From Schistocerca nitens (lineage: Eukaryota; Arthropoda; Insecta; Orthoptera; Acrididae), in NCBI RefSeq assembly GCF_023898315.1, contig NC_064625.1, forward strand, positions 102,906,269 to 102,970,268: a stretch of DNA of 64,000 bases, written 5' to 3'. The notes beneath the pieces are model-generated. The model was not told the origin of the DNA, made no database searches, and saw only the letters and a program-made list of their open reading frames with translations. Shown piece after piece: positions 9,875 to 20,323 of the stretch; positions within the stretch are counted from its first letter, which is position 1; each line of letters begins with the position of its first letter. A program made the translations under genes and the position numbers.

Positions 9875-12383
9875 ACCCTCCACTGGGGGGGGAGGGTCAA
9901 AAATTTGGCAGCGATGGTGAGTCAATTGGACTTGCCATGAGCAACAAATTTTTCTGTAATCTATTTAGTTTACTGAGTCCACTGTCACATTATTGATAAA
10001 TAATATATGTACAGAACATATTAAGAAATGAATGCACACGCACTGTATAAGTCTAACATTTTTTACATGAACTGATCACATTAAGAGATGAAATAAAGTG
10101 CATATGCACTGTATAAGTCTGTAGCATTTTTACATGAATTAGGAAAGGAATGGGAAGGATAGCATCATGGTTGTAGCATAGTGGGTTGCATGTAGCTGCA
10201 CTGAAAGTCGATATCTTTCTGCAGAAGCACAACACCAAGTGAGACAATCTGAAGTTCTCTTCTCTGAAGTATTTGTCAGTGTAGCCAAGACACTGAAATG
10301 TTGTATTAATATTCTATGTTATCATTTTGGTAGTACATTAGGTACTCCAAACAGTAGGTCCATAATGACATCTCCATCGGTCAGAGTGGTGGGCAGCTTG
10401 ATATGTCAACACCACATTCTTGTAGAATCCATACTCCTACATCAACGTAGTAGTAGTGCAAAAACCAAATATAATGCTCCATGATCATGAGGATGGACAG
10501 GACATACGGATATTGCAGTAATTGCTGGTAATTAAGTCAGAAGGTGAAGGACATTAAGTCTTAAGCTAGTCATCATTCAGAGTTACACTAGTGCATCAAC
10601 CGATTTTAATAACTTTGGCACTCATTGGCTAGTAACTAAACATTTATGTAGTATGTATGGAGTATTACAGAACGTTATTCATAAGTCATCTCATTACAGT
10701 AAATATTTGCATAGCATTTATGGAGTATTACAAAACATCATTCACAAGTCATCTCATTACAGTAATCATTGGCATAGCATTTATGCAAAAGTCATCTCAT
10801 TACAATAATCATTGGCATTCATTGGCCAGTTACAAGGCATTTATTATGCATTATTCAGAAGTCTTCATTCAAAACAGGAGTTACTGGATGTAGCATCTAG
10901 CTGCTAGTGTTTATATATGATATCATGCAAGTGACTTAAGACACATTTAAAATGTAAGACATAGGAACTAGTATTCAAGGTGTTTAGTACAATAATACAT
11001 AAACGTAATGGAATCAATACTTCAGAAAAATTTGCATTATATTTAGGACTAGAAACATATCTTAAACTGGTAGCATTATTTAGTTGTGTACTGGTAACAG
11101 TTGGGACTGGTAATAATAATTTTTTTGTACTGGCAATGCATTGCATTGGGATCGATAGTCAATTGTTGGGGCATGAAAATATATGCATTTGACTTATTGC
11201 TGGAAATAAGGATTAATAACGTCAGTCAGCTGTAGCTAGGTAATGAAACAAGTAGTGTATGTGAAGGAAAAAATGTATATTATGCTGAAAAGCAGCAAAC
11301 TTCGAATTAGCAGGTAATGAAACGTGTACTTAATATGTATGTACTCTAGCTGTATTTCCCAAAACATTCAGTCATTATACTATGCGACATAAGACCTACT
11401 GTCAAAAGGAACTGCAAAAAATACTTAAATAACTACATAGCATTTCTTAACTAACAGAAAATATATAAACTACTTCATATCATCATCTGCAAAGAAAAAC
11501 TTCATTATTCATATTAACATATTCTTCATACAACTATTCATCATTTATTATGATCTGCAAAAAAATAGACACTTCATTATTCATATTCATATTACCATTC
11601 TCCTCACATAACTATTCATTATCATTCATTATTTCATATATTATAGTGTTTCTTACTTCTAGCATATTTCATCACTAAAATTAACATGTGTAGTTCTGTC
11701 TGACAACCTGCATCAATCGCCTCGTATTCTGAAAGAAAAATAATTAGTCAAGACTGCTATTATACAGTGTTAATTCTGATCCATTTACTCTACATGACAA
11801 GGTATTGCATTTTCTTTCTTCCTTGGTAAAACTTCCATTTCATAGCAAACCACTGTGGCTGTATAACTTATTTCTTTTACACAGTGTTGCTTTCTGAAAA
11901 TGATGAATAAGGATTAATATCTTGCATTTAAATCATATAGCCATTAAATGAAAACTTGTTTCTAGTGATATGACTAAGCATACAGCATAGCATGATAGAA
12001 AACGTATTAAGTCAAAACCATAGACAGTTTTTGAGTGCAAAAAATGTACACACAATATCATAATGTAGTAGCAAAAAAACGTAGAGTAGTCAAGATATTG
12101 AGATATCATAAGGCAAAACTGTTAAAGTGAACTGATGTTTGTTACATTTTAAAGATTTAATAGTGCATACAGAGAAACATTGTACTTTCGATAGGAAAAC
12201 AATCATATGTACACAATAAAAAAAAATGAAAAATGTGCACAGTTTGATGTGTAACGACAAGAAAAGCGACCTGCTAACCTTACCTTACCGGGCACTTGCC
12301 AAGTAAAAATATAATCATCATCAGTAAGTGTTCATATAAATATCTGGAAATGGCATTGCAGTGTGATAAATCATAAAGTATGT
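9875..12383. other. AT-rich non-coding region downstream of the Gypsy remnant
   Basis: About 2.5 kb without a recognisable domain on either strand. A G8 run is at 9886-9893. Imperfect tandem units occur near 10655-10850 (CATCTCATTACA and GCATTTATG recur) and near 11500-11640 (CACTTCATTATTCATATT recurs). It may be the 3' non-coding part of the Gypsy element; no LTR or polypurine tract could be fixed. Confidence 0.4.
10655..10850 (+). repeat. Imperfect tandem repeat
   Basis: Three units of roughly 55-65 bp share AAGTCATCTCATTACA, then AATNATTNGCAT and GCATTTATG. Units differ by small indels. The open frame across it only reflects repeat periodicity. Confidence 0.55.
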
Positions 12384-12834
12384 TCATTCAATAAAGGGTT
12401 TAATATTGGAAATACGGTGATTGCACTTGCTTTTTCTGGCTCTCGAAGTTTCGATGTGTACTACATTTGGGTGAGTAATGATACGAATTCTATATGGACC
12501 TGCGTATAGGAGCTCCAATTTACTGCATCTTACTTTTCCTCTGTTTGATAAATAATGTGTGCGTACTAATATCTTTTGTCCTATGTGAAAGTCACGGCGT
12601 GTACAAACCTGTTTTTGCTGACTTCTCCGGCGCTCTACGGCACGTTTGATGTTGTTGAGCGCAATGTCAATTATTTCATGGTGGCGTAGTCGACGAGATG
12701 TAGGAAAGGATACTAATTCTTGAATTTTGTTAGGTGGTTCAACATTTTTCAATATAACATTCGGAGATCGCATAGTAGATTCATTTGGTATTGAGTTAAT
12801 TACATCCTGGAATGAGAGTATGTGTATATCCCAA

Positions 12835-13287
12835 TCAATATTTTTTAAGGCAGTATATTCTACATAGTTTAATCAGTCGTTCAGAAGGGTTCGAGGAAGC
12901 GTGATACTTGGAAATATAGATCGAAGAAATGTTTCTAGCTCGTAACATACGTGTCCATATCGCAGATCGAAATTTTGGTTCATTGTTGGAAATTACTTTC
13001 AATACATGCCCTACATGAAATAAAAAATGTTTTACAAATGCATTCGAAATAGATTTAGCAGTAGGTTTGCGTAACGGAGTGAAGGTAACAAATTTCGAAG
13101 TGAGTTCAACAGCGACAAAGATGTAACAAAAACGTCTGTTAGATCTGGGAATCTGACCAAAAATGTCTACAGTGGCCATGTGTCTCAATTTAACGGGATG
13201 TAACGGAGGAATATGTGAAGTCGTGTCTGATTTAGCTTCCTGGCAGATTTTACATAACGCTAAAACTCGTCGAATACGTTTCTCCAT
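12835..13287 (-). pseudogene. Gypsy integrase, zinc-binding end and DDE core (degenerate)
   Basis: KRIRRVLALCKICQEAKSD is the CC half of the zinc finger. MATVDIFGQIPRSN carries the first catalytic Asp. VISNNEPKF replaces the usual SDNG block, and SNPSERLIKLCRIY carries the Glu. The Asp-to-Asn change and the truncation at a stop imply loss of function. Confidence 0.7.
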
Positions 13288-13869
13288 GTTGGCAAAATAA
13301 CAGTTCTGTCTCAGTATAAGAAAACATTTTCAGGCTCCATAATGTGCGTAACTTAAATGAGTATACCAAATTAATTTGTTACCAAGTTCGTCAGGAATAC
13401 ATAATAACCAGTTGTTGCTGTCAGGGTTAGAGCGGCGAAACGGAATGTTCTTGCGTACAATATAATGGTTTCTAATGGTAACGATATTCCTATCTTGCCA
13501 AAGCTGTTTAATTTTTTTCCATACGTTGTCTTTGCTCTGCTCTTGTGCTATGTCTCGTAATGACGATGAAAAAAATTTTCAAATGCAACTTGTTGAATAT
13601 ACATGAGGCTAGAATTTACTTGGCAGAAGTTGGTTGCGATGTCTTGCTGATTGTCCCTGAGAGAACGGGATAGTGCGTCTGCTACAATATTTTGTGTACC
13701 GGGAAAGTGTACAACTGTAAAATTAAATTCTGTCGTGCAGTTTAACTTGAAATTCATACATAAAACCGGACATAGTTCCAGGGAAGTTGTCAAAAACTGG
13801 AGCTTGCTGTAAAAGAATTTTGTGTAGCTCTGTACGTTCGTCGTCTGTATTTGCACTGCTCTGTTTTAC

Positions 13870-14502
13870 TTAATCAGAAATCATTTGCATAACGTCATAG
13901 TCTGCTTCGTCTGTTGTATGGTAGTTGTGTACGTACGTATCTGTGAACAATGTGGAATGACAGTTCGTGTTACGCGATGTGGAAATGACCTCTGTTCGAT
14001 TAATTGCCTGTTCATCTGCAGATAAAGCGTGCTGAAATTCTAATGCCAGTTGTACCTTTTCATCCTTTAACATTAAATATGAATTTTGAAAGTCAATAAT
14101 TGCGTCATGTTGTACCAGAAAATTCGTACCTAAAATAACGTGTGTTGTCAATAATGGAACAATCCAAAAATCTGAGTGGAATGTATGACCTGCAATACAA
14201 AATAAGTGTGTCAGTAATTTTACATCTACTCCTTTACCAGATACTGCTGCTTTTACTTTAGTTTTGCCTAAAGATAACGTAGGATAAGTTTTCTCTTTGT
14301 TACATTCGTTGAAGGTTTCTTCATTTATAACTGACATAGGTGATCCAGAATCGATTACTGCTGAAAATGTGTATGATCCAATCTTTACTTCATTGACAGG
14401 GTGGGGAAATTGTTTTTTGTATAAGAGGTTTTTCATGTAAAAGTGTGTCTCGGATGTCGTCAAAAGTAATAATATTTTCGTGAACAAGATTCTTTGTATC
14501 AA
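13870..14502 (-). pseudogene. Retropepsin-like aspartic protease domain of the Gypsy remnant
   Basis: About 150 of the 210 residues form the protease: EVKIGSYTFSAVIDSGSPMS (DSG is the Ser variant of the DTG motif), then a flap region and HVILGTNFLVQHDAIIDF. The frame is open, but it is probably part of a longer pol and the start is arbitrary. The usual role is cleavage of Gag-Pol in retrotransposon particles. The element can no longer copy itself because RT is gone. Confidence 0.7.
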
Positions 14503-14612
14503 AAGTATTGCTTACGTTGCTGGAGCATGCAACCTGTACTGTATCTAGTCAAATTCTTTCTGACGTGCTGTTGTTTGCATTTCGACTATTTGTATTGTTC
14601 TGTTATTTCTTC

Positions 14613-14810
14613 GCCGGCCGAAGTGGCCGTGCGGTTCTAGGCGCTGCAGTCTGGAACCGTGAGACCGCTACGGTCGCAGGTTCGAATCCTGCCTCGGGCA
14701 TGGATGTTTGTGATGTCCTTAGGTTAGTTAGGTTTAACTAGTTCTAAGTTCTAGGGGACTAATGACCTCAGCAGTTGAGTCCCATAGTGCTCAGAGCCAT
14801 TTGAACCATT
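14613..14810 (+). mobile_element. tRNA-derived SINE (family SINE-L)
   Basis: tRNA-like head with A-box GTGGCCGTGCGGTTCTAGG, B-box GGTTCGAATCC, then a fixed body ending CAGAGCCATTTGAACCATT. Other copies are at 44912-45102, 47712-47845 (reverse, truncated), 48955-49000 (reverse fragment) and 54264-54461. No TSD could be found here, and its 3' side abuts the hAT-like repeat. Confidence 0.85.
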
Positions 14811-16076
14811 CGGAACAGCTACGGTTCACTGTTTCGAAACAGTGGTGTTTCATTCCACCCCTGTCTCGGATAACTGGGCCACATTCGGTCTCGAGCCAGA
14901 CACAGAAACTGTATCGTTGTTTCAAAATAAGGCTGTTTCAGTCCACCAGTGCTTGGAACGGACTAATTGTATCGAAACAGTGATGTTTCATTCCCCTCTG
15001 TGTCGGACGAGATTCGGGCTCGGCACAGGTACTGAAACACATTTAACATACCACTTCATGAAACACTTTCAAGAGTGTCAAAATCTTTTTGATAAGCAAT
15101 AGCATGAAGCTTAAGATATCCGAAAATAAAGCTTCGTTTCTAGCTGACTGTCATATTCCGAAATGGCGTAACATCTGCTTTATAAACACTAACCAAGCAA
15201 TAAACAACGCATACTATTCACATTCAAAATAATAAATATGTGAAAATCATTCAGTTAAATTACACTTTTTGATAACATACGCTTCTCTGTTCATGTACAG
15301 TAATCATATTAAGAAACGTAAGTAAGCCTACAACATTTTGAATAAAAAAAAGGCTTAGAGTGGCAGTTATTAGACTTATACATAAATCTGATGTAGGTAT
15401 AATTGCAAGCAATCTGTTTGACAAAACACTGATAGTGTAATGGTGAACGGGAAGGACTAGGAAGCATGGTGAATTTATAGTAACGGTTCGAAACACCTTG
15501 AAAGACAAAATTTTTTCTGTTATATTTTGTTATTTATTCGAATTATTTGGCGCTATTTGTGAGTCTATAGTCACTGTGCCTATTATCCTCAATGATTCCC
15601 TTTGTGTGCATGGCAATTAGCAGGATGGGTATATTACCCATACTAACGGAATGTGGGAACCCCAGTAGCATATCCGTTGTTTCTGCAGTTTGCTCCCACC
15701 TCCAGTTCCGTTCGTGGTGGCCTTTCTGTCTTTAGCTATGGCTGTCCTCAGCCAATTGAAAAGTATGAAAGCCACACGACACGAAAGCAGCGCATTTTCT
15801 GCAGAAATACGAAACTGCCAAGACGCCTAAGTGATAATTTCATACTTTCTGCGATATGATTAGCGCTCTCGCAACTCATTTGTGTTTATGTGGACATACC
15901 TATACAGTAGACATTAAAGATGATAAAATGTGTCATTCAAGATGATAAAATGTGTAGGTTTATTAGATTACAAAACACAAACTGTTTCACTGTTTCGAAA
16001 CAGCGTATCGAAACATTACATTGTACTGTTTCATTTGTTTCGAAACAGTTACGTGTTTCAGTTTGCCCATCTCTAG
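14811..16076. repeat. Palindrome-rich repeat, hAT-like ends
   Basis: The palindrome CTGTTTCGAAACAG recurs near 14829, 15990 and 16040, with TTTCGAAACA or ATCGAAACA variants between. The right end reads TTTGCCCATCTCTAG; its reverse complement (AGAGATGGGCAAA) resembles hAT TIRs of the CAGNGATGGGCAA type. No matching left TIR or 8-bp TSD was found. Weak plus-strand frames at 15653-15859 have no recognised domain. Confidence 0.4.
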
Positions 16077-16120
16077 TTCGTACTGCAGTCAACACTACTC
16101 TTTGGTCTGAGATTCTCTTA

Positions 16121-16216
16121 TGGCTTACATATCGCAAGCAGCGCGTGAGCAATCCGTCGAAATTACATCTGCTAGAGTGCGCTAGCAATAAATTCCTTAG
16201 TCATGGACCTCTTACA
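16121..16216 (+). repeat. 95-bp direct repeat, copy 2
   Basis: Same orientation as 9779-9874 and nearly identical. It is followed immediately by the target-site copy of the LTR-1 element. Confidence 0.6.
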
Positions 16217-16725
16217 GTCATTGTGAGAGAGTGAAACTCCTTTATTTAAATAAGTCTGTCTGTAATTAAATTTGCTGAATGACTGAGAAGATGAAACTTC
16301 TACTTTATTTGATTCTGAAACAGCTGAGTAAAACTGAACGTACTGAGCCTACTTTCCCTTTACTCTTTCTTATCATGTCAACACTGACCTACAATATTGT
16401 AACGCAACGCAATCTGACTGCTCAAAAAAATTACAACCTAACTTCAAATAATTAATTCAAAAGAATGGCCCTGACTAAACCTATACATATCATTAAGCAC
16501 TTACCTCACAAAAATCTTCATTACGCAAACTACTGCAATACAGCGAGCGTCAATACTGCCAGCTAAATAAATGATTCTAACTACTAAAGCCACTAACTAC
16601 TGATAGGCACGTGGTTAGTGAAAATTTTGTTGCAAACCAAATAATGTATTTATGACCTTAATAATGTGACATCCATTTCAAACACGAATATGAATCGTCG
16701 TTGACATCTAGTACAAAGGTATATA

Positions 16726-18064
16726 CGAGGGCAGTTCAATAAGTAATGCAACACATTTTTTTTCTGAAACAGGGGTTGTTTTATTCAGCATTGAAATACA
16801 CCAGGTTATTCCCCAATCTTTTAGCTACACAACACTATTTTTCAACGTAATCTCCATTCAATGCTACGGCCTTACGCCACCTTGAAATGAGGGCCTGTAC
16901 GCCTGCACGGTACCATTCCACTGGTCGATGTCGGAGCCAACGTCGTACTGCATCAATAACTTCTTCATCATCCGCGTAGTGCCTCCCACGGATTGCGTCC
17001 TTCATTGGGCCAAATATATAGAAATCCGACGGTGCGAGATCGGGGCTGTAGGGTGCATGAGGAAGAACAGTCCACTGAAGTTTTGTGAGCTCCTCTCGGG
17101 TGCGAAGACTTGTGTGAGGTCTTGCGTTGTCATGAAGAAGGAGAAGTTCGTTCAGATTTTTGTGCCTACGAACACGCTGAAGTCGTTTCTTCAATTTCTG
17201 AAGAGTAGCACAATACACTTCAGAGTTGATCGTTTGACCATGGGGAAGGACATCGAACAGAATAACCCCTTCAGCGTCCCAGAAGACTGTAACCATGACT
17301 TTACCGGCTGAGGGTATGGCTTTAAACTTTTTCTTGGTAGGGGAGTGGGTGTGGCGCCACTCTATTGATTGCCGTTTTGTTTCAGGTTCGAAGTGATGAA
17401 CCCATGTTTCATCGCCTGTAACAATCTTTGACAAGAAATTGTCACCCTCAGCCACATGACGAGCAAGCAATTCCGCACAGATGGTTCTCCTTTGCTCTTT
17501 ATGGTGTTCGGTTAGACAACGAGGGACCCAGCGGGAACAAACCTTTGAATATCGCAACTGGTGAACAATTGTGACAGCACTACCAACAGAGATGTCAAGT
17601 TGAGCACTGAATTGTTTGACGGTGATCCGTCGATCATATCGAACGAGTGTGTTCGCACGCTCCGCCATTGCAGGAGTCACAGCTGTGCACGGCCTGCCCG
17701 CACGCGGGAGATCAGACAGTCTTGCTTGACCTTGCGGCGATGATGACACACGCTTTGCCCAACGACTCACCGTGCTGTTGTCCACTGCCAGATCACCGTA
17801 GACATTCTGCAAGCGCCTATGAATATCTGAGATACCCTGGTTTTCCGCCAAAAGAAACTCGATCACTGCCCGTTGTTTGCAACGCACATCCGTTACAGAC
17901 GCCATTTTTAACAGCTCCGTACAGCGCTGCCACCTGTCGGAAGTCAATGAAACTATACGAGACGAAGCGGGAATGTTTGAAAATATTTCGCAAGAAATTT
18001 CCGGTTTCTTCAACCAAAATTGGCCGAGAAAAAAAAGTGTTGCATTACTTATTGAACTGCCCTG
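16726..18064 (-). mobile_element. Full-length mariner element (family mariner-B)
   Basis: 1339 bp bounded by TA at 16724-16725 and 18065-18066. The TIRs start CGAGGGCAGTTCAATAAG (left) and CAGGGCAGTTCAATAAG (right, reverse complement) and run about 28 bp with one indel. One open transposase frame fills the interior. It lies inside LTR-1, so it is younger than that insertion. A partial duplicate is at 18749-19133. Confidence 0.92.
16835..17905 (-). CDS. Mariner transposase, intact reading frame
   Basis: A 356-aa DDD transposase for cut-and-paste movement at TA sites; in related elements it acts in the nucleus as a dimer on the TIRs. The N-terminus carries two helix-turn-helix units: residues ~5-50 (KQRAVIEFLLAENQGISDIH, then VDNSTVSRWAKR) and ~75-115 (RRITVKQFSAQLDISVGSAV). 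The catalytic core has VTGDETWVHHFEPETK (first Asp), LLHDNARPHT (second) and YSPDLAPSDFYIF (third), with 34 residues between the last two, the D,D34D of mariners. The WVPR linker is present as RWVPRCL and the protein ends GDYVEK. The open frame extends 36 residues upstream to 18013, but ATG at 17905 gives the normal family length and starts MASVTDVR. No stop or frameshift was seen, so it may be functional or recently dead by substitution only. Confidence 0.9.
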   Translation of the reverse strand: MASVTDVRCKQRAVIEFLLAENQGISDIHRRLQNVYGDLAVDNSTVSRWAKRVSSSPQGQARLSDLPRAGRPCTAVTPAMAERANTLVRYDRRITVKQFSAQLDISVGSAVTIVHQLRYSKVCSRWVPRCLTEHHKEQRRTICAELLARHVAEGDNFLSKIVTGDETWVHHFEPETKRQSIEWRHTHSPTKKKFKAIPSAGKVMVTVFWDAEGVILFDVLPHGQTINSEVYCATLQKLKKRLQRVRRHKNLNELLLLHDNARPHTSLRTREELTKLQWTVLPHAPYSPDLAPSDFYIFGPMKDAIRGRHYADDEEVIDAVRRWLRHRPVEWYRAGVQALISRWRKAVALNGDYVEK

Positions 18065-18339
18065 TAATTATGAATAATATTCAATCTCCAAGTCGAACAT
18101 GTACAGATCGTTAGACTACGCTAACACTTCAGACCTCTACCCTCCATCAATGCTAACTTCTCACATCTAACATCCATCACTGCTGGCGACTAACTTCCAA
18201 CTGCCCAACACTACTGGCGATTAACTTCCATGAACGAGTCCGACCAGCCACAGAGTCTCTTACAAAGAAAGCGCAGTCAGAGATCCAATGCAAAGATCTA
18301 CAAAGTACTGCCAACACAGAAGCAGCCCACTTACAAGAG

Positions 18340-18748
18340 GAATGAGTTAAAGATACCTACATGTCAGTTCGTTCTTATTCTGGTGGAAGCAATTGCGCCT
18401 CCTCCTCAGAATACCAAGTATTCCAACCACGCACTATAGCTTGAGGAGTGATAGCAAAGGGAATATATCAGCTACTGTGTCTGTGGAAACTATAACCGTT
18501 AAGTATTTGTGAAAACATATAAATAATAACAATAATAATGAGCGTTGGGCAAGGACTAATAATACTTCGATTCAGCTAGTTTCTCTTTATATTGCTTGTG
18601 TCGAGGGTAGATCTCTGCTGTTGGTGCTTCAAGATCCTGTCTCTGTATGGTGTACAGTCTATGGTGTACACAGCACGAAAGTCACATGGCTGTTACGTGT
18701 GAACTGAGTTGGTGAGTGGTGGCAGTAACCGCTTTGGATTGGTGGTGA
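18340..18748. other. Unassigned spacer
   Basis: No domain, terminal repeat or tandem array recognised between the LTR and the second mariner piece. Confidence 0.35.
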
Positions 18749-19133
18749 AATGAGGGCCTGTATGCCTGCATGGTACCATTCCACTTGTCGATGTCGGAGC
18801 CAACGTCGTACTGCATCAATAACTTCTTCATCTTCCGCGTAGTGCCTCCCACGGATTGCGTCCTTCATTGGGCCAAACATATAGAAATCCGACGGTGCGA
18901 GATCGGGGCTGTAGGGTGCATGAGGAAGAACAGTCCACTGAAGTTTTGTGAGCTCCTCTCGGGTGCGAAGACTTGTGTGAGGTCTTGCGTTGTCATGAAG
19001 AAGGAGAAGTTCGTTCAGATTTTTGTGCCTACGAACACGCTGAAGTCGTTTCTTCAATTTCTGAAGAGTAGCACAATACACTTCAGAGTTGATCGTTTGA
19101 CCATGGGGAAGGACATCGAACAGAATAACCCCT
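18749..19133 (-). pseudogene. Mariner-B transposase fragment, near-identical to 16884-17268
   Basis: It encodes VYCATLQKLKKRLQ through LLHDNARPHT, YSPDLAPSDFYMFGP and IDAVRRWLRH, differing from the intact copy at only a few positions. Both ends are cut within coding sequence and there are no TIRs. The 5' side of the fragment ends at a G-rich tract. This looks like a local partial duplication rather than a separate transposition. Confidence 0.85.
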
Positions 19134-19134
19134 T

Positions 19135-19161
19135 GGAGGGTGGGGGGGGGGGGGGGGGGGG
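19135..19161 (+). repeat. Poly(G) tract
   Basis: GGAGGGT followed by about 20 G (19142-19161). It marks the breakpoint of the mariner fragment. Exact length is unreliable in any assembly. Confidence 0.8.
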
Positions 19162-19599
19162 ATCTGCCTGCAGTATCGTAGGGAGTGATTGAAGGAACTT
19201 TTTCAAAATCTCCACTGTCGTTTTTTGGGATTCAAATCATTGTAATTCAATTATAATTTGTAGAAAAGATCCGATAAATACTTAGATCTGTAATCTGTAC
19301 TCATTTCCCCAAACAGTAGGACAATGGCTTTGAATTTTCCACCACTTTGACGCTCAAATTGCAAGAAAACGTAATAGAATAAAAGGTTGAGACACGTGTC
19401 AGGTGTGCAGATATCCAGAACCCCTAGCGACATTGTGGTGTACTGAACATAAGTGAAGAGTCACCTTCATGGTTGAAGTGACTGGGAAACATTGTTATTT
19501 TGGGTAATAAATCTATGCAATTGGTTTATAAATAATGACAGGTCATTCATTAACACGTAAATGATGATGATAAGAGTGGTAGGTAATAAATGATTGTAA
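19162..19599. other. Unassigned spacer
   Basis: AT-rich, no recognised gene. The stretch near 19560-19625 (AGTGATGGAAAAAAAATCG, ACACCAAGAACGAGTTG) resembles the end of a dispersed Tc1-related repeat. Confidence 0.35.
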
Positions 19600-20320
19600 T
19601 TGATATAAAGTGATGGAAAAAAAATCGTAACACCAAGAACGAGTTGTGCGACTTACATGAAAATTGGTAGACGTGTTTCTACATCTGAAAGATGATGTCT
19701 GACATGTTCTACATCCTGGAGGACCTCCTCACAACGGATCAATTGGAACGAAAGTAAATCTAATCTAATCTAAAAAAAATCAGATGTCGCGCCCTTCACA
19801 AGAGTGCCCCCAAGTAACAGTGATGGCCATGTGTTGGTTAGGAGCAAGCCAGTTGTGGGCTTGCAACCAACCTGTCTGCTTGCTGCACATGCGGGACCTA
19901 AACCTGGGTTGCTATTTCGTATGACAGCGGGAGCACTCTCGTTGGTATCCCAAGCACACTGACTGCAAATCTGTACTTCGATGTGCTATCTGCTCATAAA
20001 CAGCATTCAAGGGGGTGTTTTTCAACAGAATAACGCGCGCCCACATGCAACTGTTGTAAGTCAACATGCCCTACAGAATGCTGACGTGCTGCCTTGACCT
20101 TCTCGATCACCAGACCAGTCTCCAACCGAGCACATAGGGACATCACGTGTTGACTGACCAACTGCAGCAAGGATGGAACTGGAACTCCATCCCACAAGCT
20201 GACATCCAGCACCTGTAAGACACAATGGATGCACATTTGAATGTTTTCATTGAATGTTCTGGCACTTACACAGTTTATTAATGTACCAGAATTTCACATT
20301 TGCAATGGCTTATCTCCCAC
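19600..20320 (+). pseudogene. Degenerate Tc1-like element (family Tc1-C)
   Basis: Near 20020-20130 one plus frame gives VFQQNNARPHATVVSQ and, slightly later, PSRSPDQSPTEHI. These are the second and third catalytic blocks of a Tc1 DDE transposase (D mutated to N in QNN). Upstream sequence is too decayed to read. It belongs to a different family from the adjacent Tc1-A. Confidence 0.55.
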
Positions 20321-20323
20321 TTA

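Larger units (their letters stand above)
12384..14502 (-). pseudogene. Gypsy-type LTR retrotransposon pol remnant lacking RT
   Basis: Read on the minus strand the order is as follows. An aspartic protease lies at 14502-13870, with VIDSGSPMSVI as active-site loop and HVILGTNFL as the second conserved strand. The RNase H/integrase junction follows at 13856-13548 (HFPGTQNIVADALSRS), then an integrase HHCC-like zinc region at about 13340-13230 (CKICQEAK). The integrase core is at 13287-12835, with VDIFGQIP and a later SERLIK; the second catalytic Asp appears as Asn in ISNNEPKF. The integrase C-terminal domain is at 12773-12384. The whole RT is missing between protease and RNase H. Frames are separated by stops and small shifts. 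Confidence 0.8.
16232..18335 (+). mobile_element. Solo LTR-1, second copy, interrupted by mariner
   Basis: Begins TGAAACTCC and ends CCCACTTACA, flanked by AGAG at 16228-16231 and 18336-18339. Without the mariner it is about 763 bp. It is clearly diverged from the 7069-8217 copy but collinear (AACGCAACGCAATCTGACT and GGCCCTGACTAA blocks shared). The TSD length agrees with the first copy. Confidence 0.75.

Noticed and set aside
15653-15859. Possible hAT dimerisation region on the plus strand
   Set aside because: Some residues looked suggestive, but no consistent frame or motif could be maintained.
16928-17311. Plus-strand 127-aa frame
   Set aside because: Antisense shadow of the mariner-B transposase; the same shadow recurs at 18770-19192.
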